Shown here piece by piece: positions 10,749 to 21,433 of a stretch of 64,000 bases of DNA (position 1 is its first letter; each line of letters starts with the position of its first letter). A program made the position numbers and the translations under genes. The notes below the pieces were generated by a model. The model had not been told where the DNA came from. It did not search any database and saw only the letters and a program-made list of their open reading frames with translations. The DNA is from Dermanyssus gallinae. Lineage: Eukaryota; Arthropoda; Arachnida; Mesostigmata; Dermanyssidae. The stretch covers positions 1 through 64,000 of the forward strand of contig QVRM01003963.1 in assembly GCA_003439945.1 (NCBI GenBank), given 5' to 3'.

Positions 10749-12935
10749 TCACCGATCTGTTATACCAGAGCCGGTAGCAAGATACTTTTTCACTTCCCGC
10801 ACAAATATACTCACAGAGGAGAGAGATCGTATGCGCCCTGGTAGAGCGCTCCAAACATGCGGCAGCCGACACAATAGGGAATGAGACCTAAGTTTCTTTT
10901 TGGTCCGCGGTATCACAAATACTGTCGCTCTACGCAGTTGCCTTCTCCGCCTAGGTACCAAGGGAAATACTATATCCTCCGGTAGTAAACCACGAGAGGT
11001 TTTGTAGGCAAGCGTGGCCACTTTAAGAAAATATATTTTTGGGACTGGTAAAAGGTCATAAGCAGCGAACAGATCACTAACTGACTCGTAGCGCCGTCTA
11101 GAGAAGATGGCGCGAAGTGCATCATTTTGAATCACCTGGGCCCTTCGAAGAATGCCTCTGTACCCACCACCCCACAAGAGAACACCATAACATAAAATAG
11201 ATAAAAACAGGGCCTTGTAGACCGTTAAAAGTCCCTCAACGGGAACCCCCACCTGCCTTAATCTTCGCAAAGTTGCAATAACTGCATAACACTTTAGTAT
11301 CAATTGATCTATGTGAGAATGCCAAGATAAATGTTCATGCAATACCAAACCGAGACACCTCACCGCCTGGGAACGATGTACCGTATTAGCACCCAGTTGA
11401 AAACTATCGGGCAATTGAAGCAGCCTTCTAGCGGGTCGAAATACTAAGATATTGGTTTTGCTTGTATTTACAACCAACCCGTACTCATTGAAAACTTTAA
11501 CAACTTTTCCAAGTAACTCAAGGGAAGCGCTAATACCACTAGAAACGCTGCCCGGGTCGAGCCGAAACAAGATTGTCGTGTCATCAGCAAAAGCTATCGC
11601 CTTTCCCAGGTTATCGTGCTTGATTTTCAAGAGTATGAAGTTCAGTAATATAAAAAACATAAAGGGACCAAGTACCGAGCCCTGTGGAGTACCCAAGCCA
11701 ACAAGCTGCCAAATAGATTGAACAGGCCCAACCTTTACAGATTGAGATCTATCATCAAGATAGGATCTAAACCAGCTAACTGTAGAGGCCGTGCAGCCCA
11801 AGTGGGTCAACATCTGGGTAATCAATCCATAGTCAAGGCAATTGAAAGCAGACGCCACGTCTAAAAACACGCCCAAACAAGGCTGGTCCATTTCGACCGA
11901 GTCAACCACATGCTGCCACAGATGTGCTAGGGCTAAGTCTGTCGATCGGTTTTTACGAAAGCCAAATTGGTCTGATGAAAGGAAGTTAATGTCCTTTAAA
12001 TAACGAGTTAGGCTCAGTAACACTAACTTTTCAAATATCTTTGAAATATAGTCAACAACTGAGATAGGACGGTAGCTGGACGCAAGACACCTATCCCCTT
12101 TACCCTTGTATAATGGGATTACGTTGGTAGATCGCAGACATCTAGGAAAGTAGCCGCGTTGAAAAGATAGATTAATTATTCTTGCCAAAGGAGCTGCAAT
12201 AACGAAAGAAGCTATTTTTAACAATTTAGCCGGAACACCTATGATTCCACAAGCCCAGCTAGCATTCAAGTTCCTTATCACACTCTCGACATCAGAGGCC
12301 TGTACCCGAGGCAACGAAAATGATTTGGTCTCCTTTGGCCATACTTCGTCAAGGCGGTGCCCATCAGTACACGGATTTAACAAGTTTATAGTTTTATATC
12401 CAACCGTAGCGAAATGTAGGTTTAGTTCGTCGGCGATCGACTTTGGTTCACTAATCGTCTGACCCGTGCTGGAAGTTAAGACTGATGGAAGCTCTGCCTT
12501 AGAAAGCTCTCTACCGCAGGCTTTGTTAATATATTTCCACAAACGCCGCGAGTCCGATTTAATGTCATTAAACCGATTTTTATAGAAAGCCTCTCTGGCT
12601 AGGCAAATAGCGCGTAAATACCGCTTTCGAGCGCATGAGTACGCTGTTTTTGTCTCAGGCGTCAAGTGCTTGCGATACCTTCGATAAAGCTTGTTCACCG
12701 TGTGCCTCAACCGACAAAGCCCCGGGGAAAAAGAGAATGCGTGGCTGTCTCGAGAAGAACCAGGACTGTCCAAACTAATTTTTGGAAATGCTTTGTCATA
12801 AATCTTGCTCACGGTAGCCCGAAACGCTTCGAAAGCTGAATCTACATCTAAAGCTTCATAGACGTTGATCCAGGAGGCCCGCCGTACCAAGTCAAGAAAT
12901 ACATCAATACTGCTCTGATCATGCCGCCTATGCAA
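10749..12935 (-). CDS. LINE ORF2 reverse transcriptase (uninterrupted 728-codon frame)
   Basis: The frame covers the whole reverse transcriptase domain of a jockey-like LINE. Visible motifs in order are a 'YRPISVVDYISKIFEKLVL' region, 'SDQFGFRKNRSTDLAL', the 'GVFLDVASAFN' aspartate motif, 'GTPQGSVLGPFMF', the catalytic 'AIAFADDTTILF', and the C-terminal 'VYKALFLSILCYGVLLWGG' and 'ALRAIFSRRRYESVSDLF' region. The enzyme copies element RNA at a nicked chromosomal target. The true ORF2 began further upstream with an endonuclease, now in another frame (12848-13273), so the Met here is probably not the original start. The RT active site (FADD) is intact, but a working protein lacking the endonuclease is unlikely. 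Confidence 0.85.
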   Translation of the reverse strand: MHRRHDQSSIDVFLDLVRRASWINVYEALDVDSAFEAFRATVSKIYDKAFPKISLDSPGSSRDSHAFSFSPGLCRLRHTVNKLYRRYRKHLTPETKTAYSCARKRYLRAICLAREAFYKNRFNDIKSDSRRLWKYINKACGRELSKAELPSVLTSSTGQTISEPKSIADELNLHFATVGYKTINLLNPCTDGHRLDEVWPKETKSFSLPRVQASDVESVIRNLNASWACGIIGVPAKLLKIASFVIAAPLARIINLSFQRGYFPRCLRSTNVIPLYKGKGDRCLASSYRPISVVDYISKIFEKLVLLSLTRYLKDINFLSSDQFGFRKNRSTDLALAHLWQHVVDSVEMDQPCLGVFLDVASAFNCLDYGLITQMLTHLGCTASTVSWFRSYLDDRSQSVKVGPVQSIWQLVGLGTPQGSVLGPFMFFILLNFILLKIKHDNLGKAIAFADDTTILFRLDPGSVSSGISASLELLGKVVKVFNEYGLVVNTSKTNILVFRPARRLLQLPDSFQLGANTVHRSQAVRCLGLVLHEHLSWHSHIDQLILKCYAVIATLRRLRQVGVPVEGLLTVYKALFLSILCYGVLLWGGGYRGILRRAQVIQNDALRAIFSRRRYESVSDLFAAYDLLPVPKIYFLKVATLAYKTSRGLLPEDIVFPLVPRRRRQLRRATVFVIPRTKKKLRSHSLLCRLPHVWSALPGRIRSLSSVSIFVREVKKYLATGSGITDR

Positions 12936-13273
12936 AATGGTAGTATGTCCCTTCCAGGTACAACCGAAACGGGTTGTCCGTTGTTGATAGAGATAATGAT
13001 TGGATAGTGATCTGAAAATAATGGGGTCTCTAACACAGCTGCCTCGATAGAACTAAAAACAGAACAATTAGCTATAGCGATATGATCTATACAGGTTGCT
13101 GAGCTGGGACGGGTTACCCTATCTATTGTGTGAACAAACCCCCTCGCCATAAAAAAAGATAGATATTTCATAGCAGGAGGGTCAGCTAAAATATTGATAT
13201 TCGAGTTCCCCATTAGCATGCAAGGCAGGTTGCTACTTCGCGGCAATAAAGCTTCAAGGGTATCCAGCAGCAC
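12848..13273 (-). pseudogene. LINE ORF2 endonuclease fragment (AP-endonuclease type, C-terminal half)
   Basis: Contains 'CMLMGNSNINIL' (a GDFN-type motif, Asp replaced), 'TCIDHIAIAN' (the TxxDHI motif) and 'FSDHYPIIISI' (the SDH motif). These are the last catalytic blocks of the exonuclease-endonuclease-phosphatase fold used by jockey/CR1 LINEs. The N-terminal half is missing, and a frameshift near 12930 separates it from the RT frame. Confidence 0.75.
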
Positions 13274-13319
13274 GTCACTGTGACTAACACGACATGAGTA
13301 AAAAGCTATTATAAACCCC

Positions 13320-14863
13320 TCAAACCCTCGATCGTTTTTTACATGAATACGAACAGCCTACAGCTTTCTTTATAAGAGACTTCTTGGGTTTATTCGTCGA
13401 GCGCGAACGATCTGTAGCCTCAGGCTCGGGAACCGGTTTGGCAGTGTTCTTCGGAATAGCTGTGGCACCGGGTAAGTTCACCCGTACCTCGGATCCCGAA
13501 GCCGAGTCGACCACTACTGATCTCACCACTGCCGCATATGATCGGCGAGAAGTTTGAGCCAAGTTGGAATCATCTTGCGGACTTTCTGTAACAGGACCCG
13601 TTGCCTCCAGTGGCACCGATTCGACCACCTTGACTGAGACGGCCGTTGGAGATTCCGCAGCCACTTGATGTACTAATCTAGATTCCATCCACACTTTGCG
13701 TTTCTCGATCTCGCAGGCACGCACTGGACACGCCGATGAGAGGGACGAGTGCGGTCCTTTACAATGAACGCACTTAGCTTCATTCTTACAGTTAACGGCA
13801 AGATGCCCTTTCTGCCCACAGTGCCGACAGGCAGGTTCATTCCGACAGTTAGCCACCATATGCCCAAACCTCAGACAGCGGTAGCAAGAGAGTGGGTACC
13901 AGCTGACATCACTACCTTGTACGAGCGGAAAGCCAAAAAGACCTCAGCTGGTGGTAATTTATTAAACTGAAGAAGCACTCCGTCCGTGGGAATGCTAGAA
14001 AGTACATCACCAGTTTTTCGCTTGATTATCTCCCTTTTGGCTGAGACAACGCCAGCGCCTTGGAAAGCTTCTAGAATGTCCTCGTCGCCAAATCCGCGAT
14101 CGACACCATTAATTTTTGCCCAGTAGCTGGCCAAATCGTGACACTTGGCCGTAACTTAAATGCCCAAGATTGAGTCAATCTTTACTGCCTCCTTTGCTTC
14201 ATCTGCAGTATTAAACCACAAGTTGATAAAACCAGCCTTGGATTTAGGTTTGGCTGAGGGAAATAACCTGGCCAATTCGCTACAGAGGGGCAATAGTTTC
14301 TCCGTAAAAGGTACCTCCGAAGTAGTCGGCTCCCCATTTACCAAGCTCTCCGACCGGCGTGCAATTACAACTCGAAAAAGTCCCTTAGAACGCTTAATTA
14401 CGCCCTCCCGTATAGCCTGAATTTGTCATCGTACCTTGTCTATACGCTTAGCTGCGTGTTTATTGACAACCAGATTCCAGCCATTCGAATTATGTGATTG
14501 GTCAGCAACGTTTGGGCCACTTGAAGCCCCTCCAGTCGGCGGACCCGATCCGCCTACACCTGTCACCGTGCAATTCGTGGTGCAGTCTGTTGTCTCCATT
14601 GTAGTAGGTGCCGGAGCTAGCGCCGATTCAACAGCCTTGAACGTCGCGTTGCATGTGCCAGCCTCGTTCATGGCGGCCGCTGTGGATGATGCCGCTATAA
14701 TCTCCTTGGATGCCACGTCTGCGACAGGTGCAGAATCATCATTTTCGTCACGAATAGTTACCGCACGTTTACTACTCTTCACCCGTTGGTTTGCACCAGC
14801 CTTCAGCCTTGTGGAGAGGGCTGCTTTCATTCTTTGCTCCATTAAAGTTTTGTTGATCACCAT
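13320..14863 (-). pseudogene. LINE ORF1 (gag-like, three zinc knuckles), frameshifted
   Basis: Starts at a Met at 14863 (minus strand) and runs through at least three frames. Order: a polar N-terminus with acidic and Ala-rich stretches (14863-14426); a 'KAGFINLWFNTADEAKEAV' segment (14344-14156); 'SYWAKINGVDRGFGDEDIL' (14134-13871); then CYRCLRFGHMVANC, CRHCGQKGHLAVNC and CVHCKGPHSSLSSAC, three CCHC-type knuckles for RNA binding. Such ORF1 proteins package LINE RNA and may home to chromosome sites. Frameshifts near 14420, 14150 and 13900 make it a pseudogene. Confidence 0.8.
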
Positions 14864-15198
14864 GTCTTAGCCACACTACAAACCGACGTGGCGACGCACG
14901 ACGAATGCTACGTGCATTCACACTTCGCACGTAGCCAATCTACCACCGCACGTTACAAACGATGCTGGTAAGGCGCAGCTTCACACAGCTGTCTCACGAG
15001 TAAGAGTCACGCTCAAACAAGCAGGACCGAACAGCACCAATTTGGCAACGCGTGTCGATACAGCCAAGTCCAACAATATAGCCAGTCCAGAGTTACACCA
15101 ACCCCAAAATGGCACAAACGATCGAAACGAAATGTCACAGGACACACACATCGGGGGCACAGAAGTTCTATTTAAGTACTACTAAGTACTACTAAATA

Positions 15199-16137
15199 CT
15201 AAGATTTCAGAGCTTTTATACCTCTTAAGTAGAATTCCGCGTCTTTAGACTGAAAATAGGCATTGACAGCAGCCTTAACCTCTTCATTGCTGGAAAAACG
15301 CTTTCCACCGAGACTATTCTTCAAATGTCCGAAGAGGAAATAATCAGAGGGGGCCAGGTCTGGAGAATAGGAAGGTTGTTCAATAAGTTCGAACCTCAGT
15401 TGGGCCAGTTTTGCCGATGCTTGCCGGGACTTGTGTGCAGGAGCATTGTCCTGGTGAAACAGGACAACCTTCTTCTGCAAAGCGGGCCGTTTCACGATGA
15501 GTTCTTGCTAAAGGCAGTCTAACAGTCTTGCCTAATATTCTCCTGTGATCGTTTTACCGCTCTCAAGGTAGTCGACCAGCATTATTCAACGTTGGTCTTA
15601 AAAAACTGTAGCCATCACCTTTCCGGTCAATGCCGTTGTCCGCACCCTCTTCGGAGGTCCTTCATCAGGTGCACACCATTGGCAAGATGCTTCTTGGGTC
15701 TCGGGAGTGTAGTGATGGACCCAGCTTTCATCGACGGTCATGAATCTGCGCCAAAAATCCGACGGATTGTTCGACATCTTGGCCAAATTTCGCTGTGAAG
15801 CGAAAACAGGCGCGTTTTTTTTGGCCTTGGTGGAGCAAATGTGGCAGCCATTTTTCTCTGAGCTCTTTCATCTTCAAGTTTTCGTGCAGGATGAAATGCA
15901 CACTACCCAAAGTGATCCCCAAGGCCTCCGCTATCTCCCTAATGTTCACTCGCTTATCTGTGGCAACGATTTTCCGCACCTTTTCCACGTTTTCCTAATT
16001 AGTTGCCGTTTTTGGGCGTTTTGAACGTAGTTCATCCCGGTGCTCCTGCGACCTCTTTTTAACTCATTAATCCAGTTGGAAACAGTGGCAAAACATGGCG
16101 CAGAGTCACCGTACACTTCGTCTAACTCAGTTTTCAC
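15199..16137 (-). pseudogene. mariner transposase pseudogene (copy 1)
   Basis: Minus-strand pieces give the mariner N-terminal domain (VSNWINELKRGRRS at 16137-15946), the linker 'MTVDESWVHHYTPETQ' (first catalytic Asp), 'LFHQDNAPAHKS' (second Asp) and 'YSPDLAPSDYFLFGHLKNS' (third Asp), so the DD34D triad was present. Frames change near 15970 and 15790. The segment between 'KVMATVF' and 'KRPALQKK' has in-frame stops identical in position to those of copy 2 at 46166-47453. The C-terminus is cut off by the LINE insertion at 15200. Confidence 0.85.
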
Positions 16138-16539
16138 TTGGGTCGCATTCCAACCTTTGAAATAAAATGCTTGATAACCACTCGAAACTCTTTTTTCTCA
16201 ATTTTTCAAAATCACGCCGATACGTTGCACGGGTAAAGCGATCAAACGAAATCGCAACGGCCAATCACCATAATATTTTGACTGCTGGCAGTCGAAAAGT
16301 TGCAGTTCCTAATAGCGGTGGAAGCGCGCCAAAATTCGAATTCTAAAAAGCTCATTCTAAGAACTTATTGAACTACCTGTATATATACATATATATGCCC
16401 CACTTGGCGCCCTCTTGGACAACATAACGACCCAAATCAGGCGGGGGGGGACCAGGTCTTCGTGTCGGTCGTGGCCTTGTTTCCCCCCATCAATGTCAAT
16501 GTGACCAACCCGTTGGCAATTTGGCCCATCACAGGTTAA

Positions 16540-16885
16540 CGTGTATCATGAGTGCCGGACGGCGGGCCAGGCATGCCGCGCTTCGGTTATGCGGATTCCC
16601 CTGCATTCTAGGTCCTTCAAGACAACGTCACTCGCAAACTCCTCCACTAGGTCATTGAGCAGCTGAGCCTCGCGACGGAAGACAAGAGATCAGTGGCTTT
16701 CTTCACACAGCGCCTCGACTTCGAGGTCCAACGCGGGAAAGCGGCGTCCCTCCGGAACAGGCTGCTGAAGTGGTTCCAACCCACTCTCTACAAGATAAAG
16801 CAATATTTCCAGTGCACACGTTCTCGGGAGACAATTGTCGCTCCATTTGCATTCCTAATAAAATTTAACACTATACATACAATAT
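16540..16885 (+). pseudogene. 3' end of LINE family W
   Basis: The block from 'cgcttcggttatgcgg' to 'aataaaatttaac' matches the fragments at 890-1345 and 60970-61135. It encodes the end of the same C-terminal domain (FFTQRLDFEVQRGKAASLR ...) and ends at an AATAAA-containing A/T tail. It has an internal deletion after 'tgcattctag' relative to the copy at 900. Upstream at 16380-16540 is a short G-run-containing stretch I cannot assign. Confidence 0.6.
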
Positions 16886-16889
16886 AAAT

Positions 16890-17530
16890 ATCTTCTTTAT
16901 TTAAAAAGAGGTCAAACAAGGGGAATGACTTGCTCGCATTCGCGGGCTAGGCAAGCTGTTCGCCAAACAAATGAGTGATTAACGACTGCCACACTAGCAA
17001 TCTCAGACTGTTGAATGGAACCGTGATGCCGCAGTCAATTTGGTACATGGTAGTACCTATAAACCTGATCATTGCGTATGAGATCTTTATGAACGCGGTA
17101 GTCAACACGACGCTGGTACTCCGCGACACTTGGGAGTGCGTAGAAGGGTGCTCACAGGTGAGCGAAGTATGACAATTTTGGCACCACGAAGGCTTCATAA
17201 AGGCGCAGGTATTTCGTGGCACCTTGTGATGAGAACACCCTCAGAATAAAATTGCTCAGTCGAGAGGCAGCTTTTGCAAAATCGGCAATGTGCGCCCGAA
17301 ACTTCATATCCCTATCAAAGGTAACTCCTAGGTTCTTGTAGGATATTACCTCAGGTATAGGGAAATCTTTTAGCTGACACTTAAAGTTGTCGGGAGCTGT
17401 CTTCAAGACCGCGCACTTTGAAACTGAGATTACCATATAATTTAGCTCACACCTGGTGGCAATATTAATGGCTGCATGAATATTTAGGCGATCCTCGTAT
17501 CCTCTAATCTGCGCATATTACACAGAAAAC
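16890..17530 (-). pseudogene. LINE reverse transcriptase C-terminal fragment
   Basis: At 17436-17152 (minus) the frame reads '...SVSKCAVLKTAP...' then 'ISYKNLGVTFDRDMKFRAHI' and 'YLRLYEAFVVPKLSYFA', the thumb region that follows the RT active site in CR1/jockey-type LINEs ('YKYLGVTLD...'). The catalytic part is missing and the downstream frame is broken by stops. A 5'-truncated, dead LINE. Confidence 0.7.
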
Positions 17531-17676
17531 AAATTTGCCCACTAAACCTAACCTTATCCCCTCCTTCGCCACTCCTTGGCACCTATGTGAATGCACCTAT
17601 AGGGTTCGGCGCAGTTATACGCGTTTGCGCCGTGCGACGCGTTATATAATTTTCCGGACCTGACTAAGCGTGCCAT
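17531..17676. repeat. 145-bp repeat shared with 62112-62255
   Basis: Both copies begin 'tgcccactaaacctaacct', share a 'gcacctatgtgaatgcacc' core and a GC-rich 'tacgcgtttgcgccgt' palindrome-like part, and end at 'gcgtgccatatc'. Each follows a LINE RT fragment on one side. The family is not identified. Confidence 0.65.
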
Positions 17677-17683
17677 ATCTTGG

Positions 17684-18290
17684 CAACCACACGTCAATTA
17701 TATTGCCAAGAAAATGAGGAAGGGCGTGGCAATATTAAGCCAGATAAGAAACTCAGCGACAGTAGCACTAAAACTCGAAGTATATCGTGCACTTGTGGAG
17801 AGTTACTATCGATATGGACTAACGCTATACGGTGGTTATTATCTGACAATATTACAACCATTAATCGTCCTACAGAAGAAAGCCATAAGATTGGTCTGCG
17901 GTGCTGAACGCAGCGTTAATGCAGCAACACTTATGGACAGTTTAAAGGTTTTGCCTTTTCGACATCAGTACGCAGAATCAGTGCTCTCCCATTTTCTTCT
18001 GAAAGAGGCACATGTTGGGCGTGAGATACAAGAGAGACAAAGATCAAGTCACCAATATCTTACCAGAGCACGCCAACATGGCACCCTCAATTTGGAAAAC
18101 ATAAAAAGTGAAACCATGAAAAGACGGGCTGCCAGTCCTTTTATTAAGCTATTAAATAGTTGTCCTGATAGCATACGACAACAAACAAACGAGACCACTA
18201 GACATATCAAAAAACAAATACGAGAACACATTACATCACTCAGCCAGGAGCAACTGTCCAGGTTAATTGAATAAACTACCATTCCAATAA
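17684..18290 (+). pseudogene. LINE reverse transcriptase C-terminal fragment (plus strand)
   Basis: An uninterrupted frame (17714-18274, ending TGA-free at a TAA near 18274) encodes 'LKLEVYRALVESYYRYGLTL' then 'LQKKAIRLVCGAERS' and a basic, helical C-terminus. This matches the region after the RT domain in CR1/jockey LINEs ('VYxALVxSxLxYGxxxW ... LQKxAIRxI'). No RT active site is present, so it is a 5'-truncated insertion. The following 18290-18480 looks like its 3' UTR and A/T-rich flank. Confidence 0.7.
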
Positions 18291-18480
18291 CACAAAATGT
18301 ATGACACTCAAAAACTACGCATTACGCACAAACACATCATCACATGAAATGCAAACACAGACAACATGTAATCACCGTAACGAGTTTCCACATGAACGCC
18401 CACACATATTTCAGCAGCCATGAGACAGCACAACTACACGTATGCAGACACGCGTGTGCAGATATATATGTATGTATATA

Positions 18481-19106
18481 CAGGGTGTTCCTATTTGTGT
18501 GTCCAAAACGCTAGATTATGGTCAAACTCGGTGAGAAAATCATTTTTGCCAATGGAAAGGGGGAGCGGAAATGCTTCGTATAGGAGTGAGATATTTTTTT
18601 TTAATTGTTATTTTAGGGGGGGGCTGTTCCGACATACGTTTGCAAAATGCACGATTGTGAGAGAACGCATTCTTCAATTGAAAAACTGAGCACACCGGCG
18701 CATTCGGGAGAAAATTCTACATTTTTTAAACTATACCTGACCTAAGCGAGCGCAATAACTATTGTGATATTAAGAAGATATTGCAAAACTATAATTTAAC
18801 TTTTGCATGTTTAAACTTTAACGCCCAGGTTCTTAAAATTTTTCCATTACGCGTGCAAAACTAATACGCCCAGGCGAACGTGCATTTCTAGCAAATCATT
18901 TTGGTACCAAATTGGAAGAGCTGGCATCCGTGGTTGCAGAGTAACTCAAATCTACCTAGGACCATATCGGGTATGAGTGCACACATGCAGCTACTATATT
19001 CGTCTTCTTTGTCAATCAAGTCACTCGTCAAACCTGTAGAAGCTCAAACAAATATTTATTTTACTTTAAATATTGCTCGAACGAATGCCCGCCTGCCAAT
19101 AAGCAC
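18481..19106 (+). repeat. Left terminal inverted repeat (about 626 bp)
   Basis: Inverted, slightly diverged match to 20760-21394. Its inner end carries, in antisense, a copy of the last codons of the transposase (ending GHSFEQYLK and a stop), showing that the repeat captured coding sequence. Confidence 0.85.
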
Positions 19107-19723
19107 ACTGAGCTGTGTGTCTGTAAGATAGCAGCCTTCGTTAAGCAGCGCGAGCATACATAGCGTCGACTAGAGCAAAGGCAAAGCAAGCTAAACCCAT
19201 GGTGGGAAATAGAAAATGCCTGCACTCCAGTAACAAAAACGCGGAGGCTCACTAAATGCTCAAGCAATTTATGATACGGTGACGAAGTAATACACAACGT
19301 ATCAACAGAACACCTCACTACTGGCGCCGTCGATGTCGACCGAGCATCCAATCCAACGTACACCTCGACGACTAAGGTACTGTCACCAGCCAGAACATCA
19401 ACATCGTCATAAATAACTCTGTAAAATGACACGACAGTCGACCGAGCACATCATCGAGCGTGCATCTTGTCTTCCGAGAAAAAGAGAAGATCCGATTCCA
19501 TCGTTTAACATTGTTACTATACGAGCGCTACAGCTTTCCTTGAGTGAATAAATAGGCCGAGGAAGCATGGCCTAACATCCATTCTTTGCTCGGCTGCGCT
19601 ACGCGCTAGACGTACGTCGTTTGTTTTCGGTCATCGTTCGTAAGTCTCTCGTAATCGCCTAGCTGAGTCTACATTCTCCAATTAGTTCTATTACAAAGTG
19701 CAGGCGCTTGTGCCACGTGTATC

Positions 19724-20806
19724 GTGATGGACCGGTTCACAAATGCCGAGAAAGCTGACATGCATTTTATGTATGGTAAAGCACACGGTAACGCAAGCCT
19801 TGCACATCGGTTGTACGCAGAGCGTTTCCCAAATCGACGGATACCTGGTAGGAAAATGTTTTCGAGACTTCATCGTTTGCTCTGCGAAACTGGATCATTT
19901 CAAGGCCGTCAATACGAAGCGGGACGACCGCGGACAGTGAGAAGCCCAAATACGGAGAACCACATTGTTGAGCAAGTAATTGCGCGTCCTTCTGCAAGCA
20001 TTAGGCAGGTGGCTAGAAGTGTCGGTGTAAGTCGTACCACTGTTCACAGGGTGCTAAATGAATCAGGGCTACACCCATACTGGCTGCAGCGAGTTCAAGC
20101 CTTGCGGGATTCTGATTACCAGCCACGCATTCATTACTGTCGCTGGTTTCTGCAACAAGCCGCGGTCGATGTGGAATTTCCTGCTTTTGTTCTTTTCACC
20201 GACGAAGCGACCTTTACGCAAGATGGTGTGTTCAACGCACACAATGCGCAATGGTGGTCTACGGAGAACCCGCATATGACCCGCCCGCATAGACACCAGC
20301 ATCGGTTCTCCGTGAATGTCTGGGCTGGCATTTTGGGCAACTATCTTTTCGGACCTCATATACTTCCAGATACATTGAATGGACCAACATACAACCTGTT
20401 TCTAAGCACAACCCTGCGAGAACATTTGGCAAACATTCCACAGAGTGTTCGATCGAGAATGTGGTTCCAGCACGATAGTGCTCCAGCACACAACGCCCTC
20501 TCGGTACGGAATTATCTGGATGAGACGTTTGCTAATCGCTAGATTGGCCAAGGCGGTCCACAAGCTTGGCCGCCGCGATCGCCTGATCTGTCCAGTCTTG
20601 ACTTTTTCCTTTGGGGCCACCTAAAGGATCTAGTCTATGCAACTCCCGTTGAGTCTTCTATGGATCTGATCGGCAGAATAGTAACTGCTGGTGGAACCAT
20701 TCGGGAGACGCCTGGAATCTTTGAACGCGTGCAACGCGAGCTTTGCCATCAATACCGAATGTGCTTATTGACAGGCGGGCATTCGTTCGAGCAATATTTA
20801 AAGTAA
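19724..20806 (+). pseudogene. Transposase of the long-TIR element, one internal stop
   Basis: Reads from ATG-ATG at 19724 as MMDRFTNAEKADMHFMYG, then 'NASLAHRLYAERFPNRRIPG' (the DUF4817-like N-terminal helix-turn-helix), then 'VARSVGVSRTTVHRVL', and an RNase-H-like core with 'LFTDEATFTQDG' (Asp 1), 'WFQHDSAPAHNA' (Asp 2) and 'PPRSPDLSSLDFFLWGHLKD' (Asp 3). A TAG at 20540-20542, just before the third motif, replaces a codon that is usually Trp in this family. Beyond it the frame continues open to a TAA at 20806, about 360 codons in all. One stop away from open, so recently active. Confidence 0.88.
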
Positions 20807-21391
20807 AATAAATATTTGTTTGAGCTTCTTCAGGTTTGACAAGTGACTTGATTGACAAAGAAGGCGAATATAGTAGCTGCATGTGTGCACTCATACCCGA
20901 TATGGTCCTAGGTAGATTTGAGTTACTCTGCAACCACGGATGCCAGCTTTGGTTTCAATTTGGTACCAAAATGATTTGCTAGAAATGCACGTTCGTCTGG
21001 ACGTATTAGTTTTGCACGCGTAATGGAAACATTTTGAGAACCTAGACGTTAAAGTTTAAACATGCAAAAGTTAAATTATAATTTTGCAATCTCTTCTTAA
21101 TATCACAATAGTCATTGCGCTCGCTTGGGTCAGTTATAGTTTTTAAAAAATGTTGAATTTTCTCCCGAATGCGCCGGTGTGCTCGGTTTTTCTATTGAAG
21201 AATGCGTTCTCTCACAATCGTGCATTTTTCAAACGTATGTCGGAACAGCCCACCCCCCCCTAAAATAACAATTAAAAAAATTATCTCACTCCTATACGGA
21301 GCATTTCCGCTCCCCCTTTCCATTGGGAAAAATGATTTTCTCACCGAGTTTGACCATAATCTAGCGTTTTGGACACACAAATAGGAACACC

Positions 21392-21394
<3 letters not shown>
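20760..21394 (-). repeat. Right terminal inverted repeat (about 635 bp)
   Basis: Inverted partner of 18481-19106. It overlaps the 3' end of the transposase coding sequence by about 15 codons and includes its stop codon and an AATAAA just downstream. Confidence 0.85.

Positions 21395-21433
<39 letters not shown>

Larger units (their letters stand above)
10460..15200 (-). mobile_element. Jockey-like non-LTR retrotransposon (LINE) inserted in mariner copy 1
   Basis: The element sits between two copies of AAGATT (10454-10459 and 15201-15206), a 6-bp target duplication inside mariner sequence. On the minus strand it has ORF1 with three zinc knuckles (14863-13320), a shortened endonuclease region, a long reverse transcriptase frame (12935-10749), a 3' UTR and a short tandem tail made of TGAATC repeats near 10460-10477. 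The 5' region next to 15200 has short 'aagtactact' repeats. It is near full length but has a deletion at the ORF1/endonuclease junction and some frameshifts. Confidence 0.88.
10344..16379 (-). mobile_element. mariner element (copy 1), split by a LINE insertion
   Basis: Ends are CAGGTAGTTCAATAAG at 10344 and its inverted copy ending at 16379, each flanked by TA. Without the LINE at 10460-15200 (plus one copy of its 6-bp target duplication) the element is about 1.29 kb, the same as the uninterrupted copy at 46166-47453, which it matches closely. Transposition is by cut and paste at TA sites. The transposase frame (minus strand, 15199-16137) is broken. It lies in the large kinesin intron. Confidence 0.9.
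18481..21394 (+). mobile_element. Long-TIR Tc1/mariner-superfamily DNA transposon (DUF4817-type transposase)
   Basis: A 2914-bp element with perfect outer ends CAGGGTGTTCC...GGAACACCCTG flanked by TA on both sides. The inverted repeats are very long (18481 to about 19106, and about 20760 to 21394). The single transposase gene lies between them and its last codons fall inside the right repeat. Worn relatives of its ends occur at 300-790. It lies in the kinesin intron, only 34 bp of (TA)n away from the next transposon. Confidence 0.9.

Noticed and set aside
14436..14870. 144-codon plus-strand frame
   Set aside because: Antisense to LINE ORF1. Its Ala/Val-rich composition mirrors the coding strand.
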